A stretch of DNA of 64,000 nt from an uncultured Oscillospiraceae bacterium (GCA_949878425.1 CATLAL010000003.1:84527-148526); one strand, 5' to 3'. Shown: positions 28,504 to 36,831, numbered from the stretch's first letter. Made by a program: numbers and translations. Notes: generated from the letters alone by a model not told the origin.

Positions 28504-29256
28504 TCAAATTCCGCCGAACCGCCGGTCCCGGCTCTGATAGGCGGCAATGGCCCGGTGCAGCTCCTCCCTGGTGAAGTCCGGCCACAGCACGTCCGTGAAG
28601 TACAACTCCGCGTAGGCGCACTGCCACAGCAGAAAATTGCTCAGCCGCAGCTCCCCGCCTGGGCGGATCAGCAGCTCCGGACTGGGAATTCCGGCGGAGT
28701 AGAGGTACTTCTCAAAGATATCCTCCGTAAGGTCCTCCGGTTTTACAGCACCTGCGGCGCAGTCTTTTGCAAACATCTTTGCCCCGTGGACGATCTCCGC
28801 CCTGCCGCCGTAGTTGATGCAGATGCTGCAAAGGCATCCGGTCAGGCGGCCGGAGATGGCGTTGCAGCGGTCCACCAGCTCCCGCAGCTCCCCGCTCAGA
28901 GGCGTCAGATCCCCCATGAACCGCAGCCGCACGTTGTCCCGCTCCATGGTCTCAATGGCCTCCAGCAGATAGCGTTTGAGCAGCCCCATGATGGTGTCCA
29001 CCTCGTCCTGAGGCCGCTTCCAGTTTTCGGTGGAGAAGGCGTAGACCGTGAGATATTCCAGGCCGATGTCCCGGCAGTAGGTGGCGATGGTCCGGAAGGT
29101 CTCCGAGCCAACCTTGTGCCCGGCGGTACGGGGCAGCCCCCGACGCTTCGCCCAGCGGCCGTTGCCGTCCAGTATAATCGCGATGTGGCGGGGCAGACGG
29201 TCAAAATCCACCTGCCCCGCCGCGCTGCCACTCTTTTTCCAAAAAGCCAGCTTCAT
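28504..29256 (-). CDS. uppS: Isoprenyl (undecaprenyl) diphosphate synthase
   Basis: A 250-residue cis-prenyltransferase making the lipid carrier for wall and exopolysaccharide synthesis. The signature HIAIILDGNGRWAKRRGLPR holds the catalytic aspartate, and LLIRPGGELRLSNFLLWQ is the C-terminal substrate motif. Full length. Upstream of it lies a 554-base gap with repeats, which breaks the otherwise tight pyrH-frr-uppS order. Confidence 0.96.
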   Translation of the reverse strand: MKLAFWKKSGSAAGQVDFDRLPRHIAIILDGNGRWAKRRGLPRTAGHKVGSETFRTIATYCRDIGLEYLTVYAFSTENWKRPQDEVDTIMGLLKRYLLEAIETMERDNVRLRFMGDLTPLSGELRELVDRCNAISGRLTGCLCSICINYGGRAEIVHGAKMFAKDCAAGAVKPEDLTEDIFEKYLYSAGIPSPELLIRPGGELRLSNFLLWQCAYAELYFTDVLWPDFTREELHRAIAAYQSRDRRFGGI

Positions 29257-29307
29257 ATTGACCTCACTTCAGGTACAAATAAGGCATGCTAAGGAGGCAC
29301 ACATAAG

Positions 29308-29385
29308 GCGCGCATTCTTTTTGTTTATGAAGAAAGAATAAAGAATCAAAAAGAAACACTTTTTGCGGAAAACTTCGTTTTCCTT
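29308..29385. repeat. Hairpin repeat, GGCATAC family, diverged left end
   Basis: GCATTCTTTTTG...AAAGAATAAAGAATCAAAAAGAA followed by GCGGAAAAC/GTTTTCC matches the end module seen at 23257 and 36624. A probable partner end in inverse orientation lies at about 29711-29748 (AAAGTTCTTTTTGCTTGC, TTTCTTTCAGGAAAAAG). The rest of the 29257-29810 gap holds a pair of direct repeats and no supported gene. Confidence 0.5.
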
Positions 29386-29605
29386 TTATCTTTTATTGCA
29401 GCAGTCTCCAAAATAGCCGCTGTTCCTGCATAGGCCGCAGAAATCATTTTTCAAATCTCATGAAAAACAGTTGGCCGGGCTGCCCTGTTGCGTACAGCCT
29501 GGGACCGTTTTTCTCCCCGCATTGAGGGAGCACAAGCCTCCGCGGCAGCCAAGCCCAAAAGAAAGCGTGGCCAGGCCCGGCGTTGGGCCGTGTACGGCGG
29601 GATAT

Positions 29606-29781
29606 AAGACCGTACAAAAAGCATATTGACAACTGAATTGGTTAAGCTGGATTTCCGCAGCAATCCTATTGAACCGCTTGACGCTCCTCTGGCCCCGAGC
29701 AAGCACCGTTAAAGTTCTTTTTGCTTGCTTTTTCTTTCAGGAAAAAGTAAGACCGTGCGAAGCGCACCTTGACAACTGAAT
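29606..29781. repeat. Pair of direct repeats around TTGACAACTGAAT
   Basis: TTGACAACTGAAT occurs at 29626-29638 and again at 29769-29781. Each copy is preceded about 15-20 bases upstream by AAGACCGT (29606 and 29749). The repeats are 143 bases apart between uppS and frr. Their role is unknown. Confidence 0.5.
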
Positions 29782-29810
29782 AGTTGAAAAATTGATTCCC
29801 TGTACAAGGA

Positions 29811-30365
29811 TCAGACCTCCAGCAGCTCCTTCTCCTTCTTCTCGGTCAGCGCGTCGATCTCCCTGCACATGTCGTCGGTCATCTTCTGGATGTCCTTCTC
29901 CGCAATCTTCATGTCGTCCTCGGTAATCTCGCCGTTCTTTTTCTGGGCCTTAAAGGTCTCCACCGCATCCCGGCGAATGTTCCGGATGGCTACCTTACCG
30001 CCTTCGGCGTATTTGGCGATCTGCTTGACCAGCTCCTTGCGGCGCTCCTCGGTGAGCTGGGGGAAGGCCAGACGGATAATCTTGCCGTCGTTCTGGGGGT
30101 TGATGCCCAGGTCGGACTCCTGGATGGCCTTGCAGATGAGCTTCACCGCCCCGGCGTCCCAGGGCTGGATGGTCAGGGTGCGGGGGTCCGGTGAGCCGAT
30201 GGAGGCGATCTGATGGATGGGGGTGGGCGTTCCGTAGTAGTCCACCTGGATCCGGTCCAGCACGGCGGCGCTGGCCCGGCCCGCCCGCACGGCGGCAAAA
30301 TCCGCGGATACGGAGTTCACGGATTTTTTCATTTTTTCCTCAAAAACCTTGTATTCGCTTTTCAT
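29811..30365 (-). CDS. frr: Ribosome recycling factor
   Basis: A 184-residue protein that splits post-termination ribosomes with EF-G. Recognised by SVSADFAAVRAGRASAAVLD, the family N-terminal helix, and ITEDDMKIAEKDIQKMTD near the end. Its ATG overlaps the pyrH stop (ATGA), the conserved pyrH-frr coupling. Complete. Confidence 0.97.
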   Translation of the reverse strand: MKSEYKVFEEKMKKSVNSVSADFAAVRAGRASAAVLDRIQVDYYGTPTPIHQIASIGSPDPRTLTIQPWDAGAVKLICKAIQESDLGINPQNDGKIIRLAFPQLTEERRKELVKQIAKYAEGGKVAIRNIRRDAVETFKAQKKNGEITEDDMKIAEKDIQKMTDDMCREIDALTEKKEKELLEV

Positions 30366-31090
30366 TGTTGTATATCCTCCTTCACAATTGTTCCAATCTT
30401 CTCGCCCCGCAGCGCGCGGATGATGTTATAGGGATCCTTCAGGGCGAAGAGCAGCACGGGGATATGGTTGTCCATGGCGAGGCTGGTGGCGGTGAAATCC
30501 ATGACAGCCAGCCGCTTGGCCAGGACCTCCTCATAGGTGATGGCGTCGTATTTTACCGCGCTCGGGTCCCTGTTGGGGTCCGCGCTGTAGACGCCGTCGA
30601 TATTCTTGGCCAGCAAAATCACGTCCGCGTTGATCTCCGCCGCCCGCAGCACGGCCGCGGTATCCGTGGAGAAGTAGGGGTTGCCGGTTCCGCCGCCAAA
30701 GAGCACGACCCGGCCCTTCTCCATGTGCCGGAGAGCGGACGCGCGGCTGTAGGGCTCCGTCATGTTCCCCATGGCCGCGGCAGTCTGCACCCGGGCGGCC
30801 GCGCCATTCTGCTCCAGTACGTCCGCTACGGCCAGGCAGTTCATAACCGTGGCCAGCATGCCCATGTGGTCGGCTCTGGTACGCTCCATTCTGCCGCCGC
30901 CGTCCTTGACGCCCCGCCAGAAGTTTCCCGCGCCCACCACGACGCCCACCTGGACGCCCATGGACAAGGCCTCCCGGAGCACGCCGCAGACCGCGCCGAT
31001 CATCTGGAAATCCAAACCAAAGTGCTTCTCCCCCGCCAGGGCCTCGCCGCTGATCTTCAGCAGAACTCTCTTATACTTGGGTTCCTCCAT
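30362..31090 (-). CDS. pyrH: Uridylate kinase
   Basis: A 242-residue UMP kinase of the amino-acid-kinase fold: YKRVLLKISGEALAG at the N-terminus, then VVVGAGNFWRG and VVLFGGGTGNPYFSTDTAA. It phosphorylates UMP to UDP. The ATG at 31090 is chosen because GGAGGAGAGG lies just before it; a GTG five codons earlier lies within that ribosome-binding site. First gene of the cluster. In the 31091-31412 gap a weak minus-strand -10 (TAGAAT near 31131) may serve it. Confidence 0.96.
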   Translation of the reverse strand: MEEPKYKRVLLKISGEALAGEKHFGLDFQMIGAVCGVLREALSMGVQVGVVVGAGNFWRGVKDGGGRMERTRADHMGMLATVMNCLAVADVLEQNGAAARVQTAAAMGNMTEPYSRASALRHMEKGRVVLFGGGTGNPYFSTDTAAVLRAAEINADVILLAKNIDGVYSADPNRDPSAVKYDAITYEEVLAKRLAVMDFTATSLAMDNHIPVLLFALKDPYNIIRALRGEKIGTIVKEDIQQ

Positions 31091-31273
31091 AGGCCTCTCC
31101 TCCACTCTCTTTTCGTTGGTACGCTTTTCTTATTCTAATATATTTTAGGCGGTTTGAAAAGTGGTATTTTACAATTTTTTTCCGGAGCGGCCAAAGGGGC
31201 GCTTTCACGGGGCGAAACGGCCGGCACTCCGCCTCCGGCGGCCAAGCTTTAGACACGAAATACATTTTGTCTG

Positions 31274-31302
31274 TTGCGGCTTTCCGGAAAACAGGCTATA
31301 TT
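31274..31302 (+). promoter_or_regulatory. Promoter of the flippase-like gene
   Basis: -35 TTGCGG (31274-31279), 17-bp spacer, -10 TATATT (31297-31302), on the plus strand and divergent from pyrH. The rest of 31091-31412 shows no other feature. Confidence 0.6.
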
Positions 31303-31412
31303 AAACGCAAGGAAGGCAGCGTACGAAGAATGGCGCTCCCCCTTCTGGGGAAAACTTTCCTTGGGGCGGCTCCCGCCGCTGGGAAGAAAGACGGAGGGAT
31401 GGTAAATTCCTT

Positions 31413-32417
31413 ATGAAAAAGACTGATTGGAAGCGCATTGCCGCGGGCCTGCCGGTCCTTCTGCTGGCTGGCCTTACGGTCTATCTGGTCTTTCGGAACC
31501 ACTACCGGGAGATTCTTGCCAGCCTGCGGTCCGTTTCCCCCGCCGGCGCGGCGGTGCTCTTCGCCCTGGCGGCGCTCTACCAGGCCTTTGAGGCTCTGGT
31601 CTGCCGGGAGCTGGTCCGGGCACGGCTGGCGGAGTTCTCCTACCTGGAGGCCCTGGAGGTCACCTTTCTAGGTGTATTCGGCAATGTGGCCACCTTCGCT
31701 GTGGGCTCCATTCCCCTCCAGAGCTGCCGCCTCCATCAGAGCGGCCTTACGGTGGGCCACGGAGTCGGCATTATGACTGTGGACTACATTTTTCATAAGC
31801 TCACCATTCTGCTCTACGCCGCCGCCATGCTCCTCCTCCAGGGGCGCTGGTTCAGCGCCGCCTGTCCCGGCCTTTCCGGGTATCTGGCTGCGGGCTGCGC
31901 CATATGCGCCCTGGTGAGCGCGGCGCTGGTGCTGGTGTGCACCTGGGAGCGGGTAAAGTCCCTGGCGCTGCGGTGCATCGGCCTGCTGCCCGAGACGGAG
32001 AAGTGGGCGCAGCGGAAGGCCTCCTGGCGGGCCAACGTGGAATCCCTCTACGGGGAGGCCCAGCATGTGCTGAAAAACCGCTCCTGCTGCGGGAAAGCTC
32101 TGGCACTGAACATCTTAAAGTTCCTCTGCCTCTACGCCGCCGTCTTTCTCTCCATCCGCCTGGTGGGAGGCCCCGCCCTCCCCTTCTGGCGGGTGCAGCT
32201 GCTATCCTCCGTCATGGTGCTCATCTCCAGCGCGCTGCCCAACGTGGCCGGCATCGGCCCGGCGGAGTTCTCCTTCCTCCTGATCTTCTCCCAGTGCATG
32301 GACTACGCCCTGGCCTCCTCCGCCCTGCTCCTTTACCGGGCAGCCACCTACTTTTTCCCCTTTGCCGTCAGCGCCCTTTTCCTGCTCTGGACCAGAAAAC
32401 GGATGGTCCCGGCGTAA
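31413..32417 (+). CDS. Flippase-like membrane protein (LPG synthase transmembrane-region / YbhN family)
   Basis: A 334-residue protein with about eight membrane helices. SYLEALEVTFLGVFGNVATF and GIMTVDYIFHKL match the conserved loops of the family that includes the flippase half of MprF and the YbhN/UPF0104 proteins. The C-terminal helices follow an SALPNVAGIGPAEFSFLLIF segment typical of the group. It has no cytoplasmic aminoacyl-transferase domain, so it is not MprF itself. Lipid or polyprenyl-linked substrate translocation is likely; the substrate is unknown. It stands alone, divergent from pyrH. Confidence 0.8.
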   Translation: MKKTDWKRIAAGLPVLLLAGLTVYLVFRNHYREILASLRSVSPAGAAVLFALAALYQAFEALVCRELVRARLAEFSYLEALEVTFLGVFGNVATFAVGSIPLQSCRLHQSGLTVGHGVGIMTVDYIFHKLTILLYAAAMLLLQGRWFSAACPGLSGYLAAGCAICALVSAALVLVCTWERVKSLALRCIGLLPETEKWAQRKASWRANVESLYGEAQHVLKNRSCCGKALALNILKFLCLYAAVFLSIRLVGGPALPFWRVQLLSSVMVLISSALPNVAGIGPAEFSFLLIFSQCMDYALASSALLLYRAATYFFPFAVSALFLLWTRKRMVPA

Positions 32418-32444
32418 GCCCGTTTTCCCCTTCTATCCTACTAC

Positions 32445-32534
32445 TACAGCAATCATCAGAATACGCAACATCTTGTAGGGGCGAGCAATGCCCGCCCCTA
32501 CAAGCGATTGGCATCTATTTTGAAGATTGCTATA
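32445..32534. repeat. 90-bp MITE-like palindromic element, copy a
   Basis: Ends TACAGCAATCATCAGAAT and (complement of the right end) TATAGCAATCTTCAAAAT are near-perfect inverted repeats. The centre is TAGGGGCGAGC/GCCCGCCCCTA-like. Exactly the same length as copy b at 42976. It lies at the broken end of the transposase fragment that follows. Confidence 0.75.
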
Positions 32535-33043
32535 AACGCAGTTGAGAACGAGTAAAACATCATCAGGATATTGTTCCGATAATTGCGTCAAAAATAGATT
32601 CATACATGCCGTATTGCAGTAAGGCAGGATCAGAAAGCATCCCCCGCCAGTCAGCGGCTCTACCGCTCCATAGGCATAGCGATACTCCCGGATATGGTGG
32701 CAAGGCACACTGGGACGAATCCCTTTTTCACTCCAGCAGTATTTTGGCTTGTTGATCCGCCCAAATCCAGCCTCATCCTGAACATTAACCGAACCGTCTT
32801 TCCGCTTCGGGGCATTACTTTGCGCCATCCATGTGGGTGCAGCACACAATAAATCTGCCCTCTGCTGACGGGATGATCTACGGCACTTTGATATGCTTTC
32901 GCAATCTCACTGATCTCTACCAGTTCCCCTTTTTCGGCACGCGCCTTGAACGGTGCGAGAATATCCGCTTCTCTTTCTACACTCATATTTCGATGATTGC
33001 CCCCGTAATGGTTACCAGCGATTGCTTTTAAAAAACTTCTCAA
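32535..33043 (-). pseudogene. IS630-family transposase remnant, frameshifted and truncated
   Basis: Two minus-strand frames together give a transposase. The N-terminal part (33043 to about 32822) holds a helix-turn-helix region, ISEIAKAYQSAVDHPVSRGQ then CVLHPHGWRKVMPR. The second frame continues as NVQDEAGFGRINKPKYCWSE and AYGAVEPLTGGGCFLILP, which is the DDE catalytic core of IS630-type transposases. A frameshift near 32822 joins them. The protein stops making sense after QLSEQYPDDVLLVL, exactly where the 90-bp element begins, so the C-terminal third is missing. No intact inverted-repeat ends were seen. Confidence 0.75.
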
Positions 33044-33076
33044 AGAGCCGCCATTTCAGGTGAAATGGCGGCTCTT
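33043..33076 (-). terminator. Terminator of the two-permease ABC operon
   Basis: A perfect 16-bp stem (33043-33058 with 33061-33076) with a 2-base loop lies 21 bases after the end of the last permease gene. On the minus strand it is followed by TGAGAAGTTTTT. Confidence 0.65.
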
Positions 33077-33096
33077 GCGCTCTCTATGGGTATTAG

Positions 33097-33816
33097 CTAT
33101 ATGCGGACCTCCGCCCTCCGGTAGCACAGGGTGCTGAGGGCCACCAGCGCCAGGACCACAGCAGCTCCCACCGCGGCCCACATGGCGGGGGTAAGCAGGC
33201 GGATCACAAATACGATTCCCCGTCCGATCTGGGCGAAGAGGCTGGCGTTGCCCTCCTCCCCCGCCGCGTTGGCGGAGCTGGTAATCAGCATGGGGGCAAA
33301 GCACAGGGGGAACCAGATGGCCAGGAAGCCCTTGGTGCCGAACCGGAGCTGGAGCGCCCCCAGGCAGTAGTCTGCCACCACCACCAGCACCACCAGCAGC
33401 AGAACCCATTGCCACCGGAAAACCCCCATCAGGTCAAATTCACAGGACCAGCCGGGGTACAGCGCGCCGTAGAGCAGCAGCTCAAGTTTGCTGAGCCCCC
33501 AGGCCGCCGCCACGCCGATCAGGCAGTTCATGGCCGTAATCAGGGGATCGGCCAGCATGTAGCCCCGGCGGGTGTGACCCATGGAGACCGCCATGCGGTA
33601 GCGGACCGGCGCCCCCGCGCCCCGGAGCAGGCCGCCGAATATAGTGCCCATCAGGGCCATCGTGGAGCCAATGGCGGCGTAGTCGTTGTCCTCGTTCAGG
33701 GTGGCGTTGATGATAAGAACCATGACGATTCCCATCAGGCACAGCCCGCACTGGAGCGCCAGCATGATGAGCGTCCCGCTCCGGTTGGCCCGCAGATGTC
33801 TCAGAAAGAAGTTCAT
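33097..33816 (-). CDS. ABC transporter membrane subunit (second permease)
   Basis: A 239-residue hydrophobic protein with six predicted helices, beginning MNFFLRHLRANRSGTLIMLA. It is the last gene of the gntR-ABC operon. The paired membrane proteins and the YtrA-like regulator suggest a Ytr-type ABC exporter that responds to cell-envelope stress; that role is inference. No family signature beyond ABC-2-like hydrophobicity is visible. A hairpin repeat separates it from the first permease gene. Confidence 0.7.
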   Translation of the reverse strand: MNFFLRHLRANRSGTLIMLALQCGLCLMGIVMVLIINATLNEDNDYAAIGSTMALMGTIFGGLLRGAGAPVRYRMAVSMGHTRRGYMLADPLITAMNCLIGVAAAWGLSKLELLLYGALYPGWSCEFDLMGVFRWQWVLLLVVLVVVADYCLGALQLRFGTKGFLAIWFPLCFAPMLITSSANAAGEEGNASLFAQIGRGIVFVIRLLTPAMWAAVGAAVVLALVALSTLCYRRAEVRI

Positions 33817-33831
33817 GCTCTCTCCTCCAAA

Positions 33832-33898
33832 GGCGAAACAGCGTTTCGCCGTAAAGTTTCTTTTGATTCTTTTCTTTTCAAAGAAAAGAATGTATGCC
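33832..33898. repeat. Hairpin repeat, GGCATAC family, single end
   Basis: GGCGAAACAGCGTTTCGCC stem at 33832-33850, then the complement of the GGCATACATTCTTTTC end with its A/T hairpin to 33898. It lies inside the ABC operon between the two permease genes and is a possible internal attenuator. Confidence 0.6.
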
Positions 33899-33909
33899 CC
33901 AAATGTTCG

Positions 33910-34572
33910 TTACAGCTTTACCTCCTGCCTCCTCAGCAGCAGCCACTGGAAGGCCACGTCCAGGGCCAGGGACACTGCCGCCGCCGCGATCAGCTGCCAG
34001 GGCAGCGCGGCCAGCACGCCGGCCAGCTCCACGGCGGCCGCCAGGTCCATCCCCTTGGTTATGTTTACGCTGGTCATGCCCACCATGCCTCCGAAGCCGC
34101 CGCAGAGGAGGATAATCACAACCGTGCCCAGCCACTTCCATTTGACAAAGAGGGTGCCAATGATGCTGCCCAAAGAGGCGGCGATGATCAGCACGCAGAG
34201 AATGGTGGGGATGCTGCTCAGGCCGATGGCGGACGCCTCCCCCGGCACCGCCAGCCAGATCAGGGCGCAGAGCGCCAAAGTTACCGAGATAATCAGCGTC
34301 CGGTAGTAGTGGAACCCCAGCAGGACGTTCCGCCGGGTCTCCCCCATGGAGAGGAGCAGGGGCACATACAGGGTCTGGGAGCCGGTGTTGATCATCAGCA
34401 TGCCAATGATGGCCGCAACGCAGAGGAGGTAGGGCGCCGTGGCGGCGAGCTGCTGGAGCTGCAAATGGCTGGCCCCAAAGAGGGTGAGCAGCACGAATAC
34501 AGCCGTCATCCCCAGGTTCACCTCCATGCCCTCCCAGGTGTACCGGGTCCAGAACCTGATGTTACGCTTCAT
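33910..34572 (-). CDS. ABC transporter permease (first permease)
   Basis: A 220-residue protein with about six membrane helices, starting MKRNIRFWTRYTWEGMEVNL. The ATG at 34572 has GGAGGAG just upstream and overlaps the end of the ATPase gene by 11 bases, so it was preferred to a longer frame. It presumably pairs with the 239-residue protein as the membrane part of the exporter. The substrate is unknown. Confidence 0.75.
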   Translation of the reverse strand: MKRNIRFWTRYTWEGMEVNLGMTAVFVLLTLFGASHLQLQQLAATAPYLLCVAAIIGMLMINTGSQTLYVPLLLSMGETRRNVLLGFHYYRTLIISVTLALCALIWLAVPGEASAIGLSSIPTILCVLIIAASLGSIIGTLFVKWKWLGTVVIILLCGGFGGMVGMTSVNITKGMDLAAAVELAGVLAALPWQLIAAAAVSLALDVAFQWLLLRRQEVKL

Positions 34573-35443
34573 GGCGCTCCTCCTCCCCGCACAGGGCCAC
34601 AAAGGCCCGCTGGAGGCTCACCGGCTGGACCGACACGTCCCGGCTCTCGTCCACCCTCTCCCCCGGCTTCAGGAACACGGTGACCCCCTTGCTGCGGCCC
34701 ACCACCTCCGGGTAGTGGACCTCCAGGCCCCGGACCGCCTCGTCCACCTCCTCGGCCTTGCCGCTGACGTGGCGGGCGCTGTCCACAAAGGCCTGGGTGT
34801 CCGCCTCAATGAGGATCTTCCCCTCGTGGAGGATAATTACCTCCTCCAGCACGTCGGCGGCCTCCTCGATGATGTGGGTGGAGACCACAAAGGTCCTGCC
34901 GGAGGCGGCGTACTCCTCCAAAAGCAGCTTGTAGAACTGCTCCCTGGCCACCACGTCCAGCCCCGCCACCGGCTCGTCCAGGAAGGTGTAGGGCGCCTTG
35001 GAGCACAGGGCCACGATGATGGTGATCATGGACAGCATGCCTTTATTCATCTTCGCGAAGCGTTTTTTCAGGTTCAGGTTAAAAAGCTTTACCAGCCGCT
35101 CCTCCAGAGCCTTGTCCCAGCCCTCGTAGTAGGTGGAGGCGATGCGCAGATACTCCTTGCCCTTCATGGCCGACAGGCCGCTCTCCGCGTTGGCGTTCAG
35201 CTCCCGGGAGAAGCAGATCCTGCTCAGGCTCCGCCGGTTCTCCCACACCGGCTCCCCGTCCAGCGTCACCGCGCCCCCGGAGGCCGGGTTCTGGGCGGAG
35301 AGGATGGACAGCAGCGTGGTCTTCCCCGCCCCGTTGCGGCCGATGAGGCCGTAAATCTTCCCGGGCTGGAGGTCCAGGGTGACGCTTTGCAGCACATCCT
35401 TGCCGCCGTAGGTCTTGACAATCTTCTCACAGTGCAGGCTCAT
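34562..35443 (-). CDS. ABC transporter ATP-binding protein (YtrB-like)
   Basis: A 293-residue ATPase. Walker A is GLIGRNGAGKTTLL, Walker B/D-loop is YTFLDEPVAGLD, and the switch histidine is in VVSTHIIEEA. The signature region is unusual (FAKMNKGMLSMITI rather than LSGGQ), as in the Ytr/ABC-2 group of Firmicutes. Its ATG overlaps the gntR stop (ATGA). It powers the two permeases that follow. Confidence 0.92.
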   Translation of the reverse strand: MSLHCEKIVKTYGGKDVLQSVTLDLQPGKIYGLIGRNGAGKTTLLSILSAQNPASGGAVTLDGEPVWENRRSLSRICFSRELNANAESGLSAMKGKEYLRIASTYYEGWDKALEERLVKLFNLNLKKRFAKMNKGMLSMITIIVALCSKAPYTFLDEPVAGLDVVAREQFYKLLLEEYAASGRTFVVSTHIIEEAADVLEEVIILHEGKILIEADTQAFVDSARHVSGKAEEVDEAVRGLEVHYPEVVGRSKGVTVFLKPGERVDESRDVSVQPVSLQRAFVALCGEEERHEA

Positions 35444-35805
35444 AGCTCTCTCTCTCCAATCATAGTCAGTAATTCTTCCCGGGAAATCCCCAGGCTCCTG
35501 GCCTCCGCCAGCAGGGGCGCCAGGTGGTTCTCCGCAAAGGAGGCCCGCCGCTTGGCCAGGATCTTCTCCCTGGCCCCTCTGGAGACGAACATGCCGATGC
35601 CTCTGCGCTTGTACAGGATGCCGTCATCCACCAGCAGGCCCACCCCCTTCGCGGCGGTGGCGGGGTTGATGGTGTAGAGCTTGGCCAGCTCGTTGGTGCT
35701 GGGCACCTGCTCCTCCTCCAGGAGAATGCCCCGGAGGATGTCCGTCTCAATCATCTCCCCAATTTGCAGGTAAATCGACTTCTGCTCCGTCAGCCGCTCA
35801 TTCAA
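35440..35805 (-). CDS. GntR-family regulator, YtrA type
   Basis: A 121-residue repressor: winged-helix domain (YLQIGEMIETDILRGILLEE, then VPSTNELAKLYTINPATAAK) with a short C-terminal helical tail and no effector domain, as in YtrA. The first gene of the ABC operon, it probably represses its own promoter through the inverted repeat at 35843-35866. GGAGGAA precedes the start. Confidence 0.92.
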   Translation of the reverse strand: MNERLTEQKSIYLQIGEMIETDILRGILLEEEQVPSTNELAKLYTINPATAAKGVGLLVDDGILYKRRGIGMFVSRGAREKILAKRRASFAENHLAPLLAEARSLGISREELLTMIGEREL

Positions 35806-35842
35806 ACAAGTTCCTCCTTCCTTGATTCTTCAGTGGTCAAGT

Positions 35843-35866
35843 GGTTAATTGCTTGTGTAATTAACC
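35843..35866. promoter_or_regulatory. Operator for the YtrA-like regulator
   Basis: GGTTAATT (35843-35850) and AATTAACC (35859-35866) form a perfect 8-bp dyad with an 8-bp centre. It overlaps the -10 and start region of the gntR promoter, a typical repressor position. Confidence 0.7.
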
Positions 35867-35892
35867 ATACAGCAAAAGAGGTAATTTGTCAA
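35864..35892 (-). promoter_or_regulatory. Promoter of the gntR-ABC operon
   Basis: On the minus strand: -35 TTGACA (35887-35892), 17-bp spacer, -10 TATGGT (35864-35869). Confidence 0.85.
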
Positions 35893-35927
35893 GGGGGTAC
35901 CGCAAATTTTTTCAGTCCACTTTCCTG

Positions 35928-35956
35928 TTGCCGCCAGAGCCGGAGTGTGGTATGGT
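35928..35956 (+). promoter_or_regulatory. Promoter of the PP-loop ATPase gene
   Basis: -35 TTGCCG (35928-35933), 17-bp spacer ending TGG, -10 TATGGT (35951-35956), 38 bases before the ATG. Divergent from the gntR promoter with 35 bases between the -35 boxes. Confidence 0.7.
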
Positions 35957-35993
35957 ATGGTTAGGGAAATACATAAGAAAACAGGAGGAAGCT

Positions 35994-36638
35994 ATGAAAT
36001 TTGTCATGTCCTACAGCTGCGGCAAGGACAGCACCCTCGCCCTGCACAAGATGGTGGAGGCAGGCCATGTGCCGGTCTGCCTGCTGGTGATGGTCAATCA
36101 GAAGGAACATCGCTCCTACTTCCACGGGGCAGACCTGGCGCTGCTGAAAAAGTATGAGGCCGCCCTGGGACTGCCCATGCTGCTGTGCCAGTCGGAGGGG
36201 CCGGACTACCACACTGTCTTTGAAAAGGGTCTGGAGGAGGCGAAAAGCCTGGGCGCGGAGGCGGCGGCTTTCGGTGACATTGATCTGGAGGACCACCGGG
36301 AGTGGGGGGAGGAGCGGTGCCGCCGCTCCAGTCTTGCGCCCATGTATCCCCTGTGGCAGCGGGGGCGGGAGAGCTGCGTGGAGGAGCTGCTCCGTCTGGG
36401 GTACCGGTGCGTCATCAAGAGCATCCGCAATACCCTGCTGCCGGAGAGCCTGCTGGGCCGGTATCTGGACGCGGAGGCCCTCCAGGTGATGGAGCGGGCC
36501 GGGATCGACCTGTGCGGGGAGAACGGCGAGTACCACACCCTGGCGGTGGACGGGCCGGTTTTCCAAGCACCCCTGGAATTCCGGACCGGCGGAATTCTGC
36601 GCTTTGGGGAGCACTCTGTTGTTCATACTTTTTCTTGA
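35994..36638 (+). CDS. Dph6-like (diphthine-ammonia ligase family) PP-loop ATPase
   Basis: A 214-residue ATP pyrophosphatase. The PP-loop SYSCGKDSTLAL lies at the N-terminus and the family motif GENGEYHTLAVDGPVF near the C-terminus. In eukaryotes and archaea this family amidates diphthine; bacteria lack diphthamide, so the bacterial substrate is unknown. The ATG at 35994 has a strong AGGAGGA. The final codons (HTFS and stop) lie inside a dispersed hairpin repeat at 36624-36685, so the native C-terminus may have been replaced. Confidence 0.85.
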   Translation: MKFVMSYSCGKDSTLALHKMVEAGHVPVCLLVMVNQKEHRSYFHGADLALLKKYEAALGLPMLLCQSEGPDYHTVFEKGLEEAKSLGAEAAAFGDIDLEDHREWGEERCRRSSLAPMYPLWQRGRESCVEELLRLGYRCVIKSIRNTLLPESLLGRYLDAEALQVMERAGIDLCGENGEYHTLAVDGPVFQAPLEFRTGGILRFGEHSVVHTFS

Positions 36639-36685
36639 AAGAAAAAGTATCAAAAAGAACTTTATTCGCAAGGCATGCGCCTTGC
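36624..36685. repeat. Hairpin repeat, GGCATAC family, overlapping a gene end
   Basis: CATACTTTTTCTTGAAAG with its complementary arm to 36650, then ATCAAAAAGAACTTTATTCGC and a GCAAGGC/GCCTTGC stem. It matches the end module at 23257. It supplies the stop codon of the PP-loop ATPase gene and could also act as its terminator. Confidence 0.65.
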
Positions 36686-36831
36686 TTATGCGCATTTTCA
36701 ACTCAATTACTATTATGTATGGACTCTGCGAATAGAGTAGGAAATCAAGCGGAGCGAAAAAAATCTGCGGCGGATGCGGGATGGCCAGGAAAGCGGCGGA
36801 TAGATTTCATTGCCTCCAGGACAATGCAAAT

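Noticed and set aside
29451..29706. Small minus-strand frames in the uppS-frr gap
   Set aside because: Three overlapping frames of similar length, none with a good ribosome-binding site or recognisable sequence, in a repeat-rich interval.
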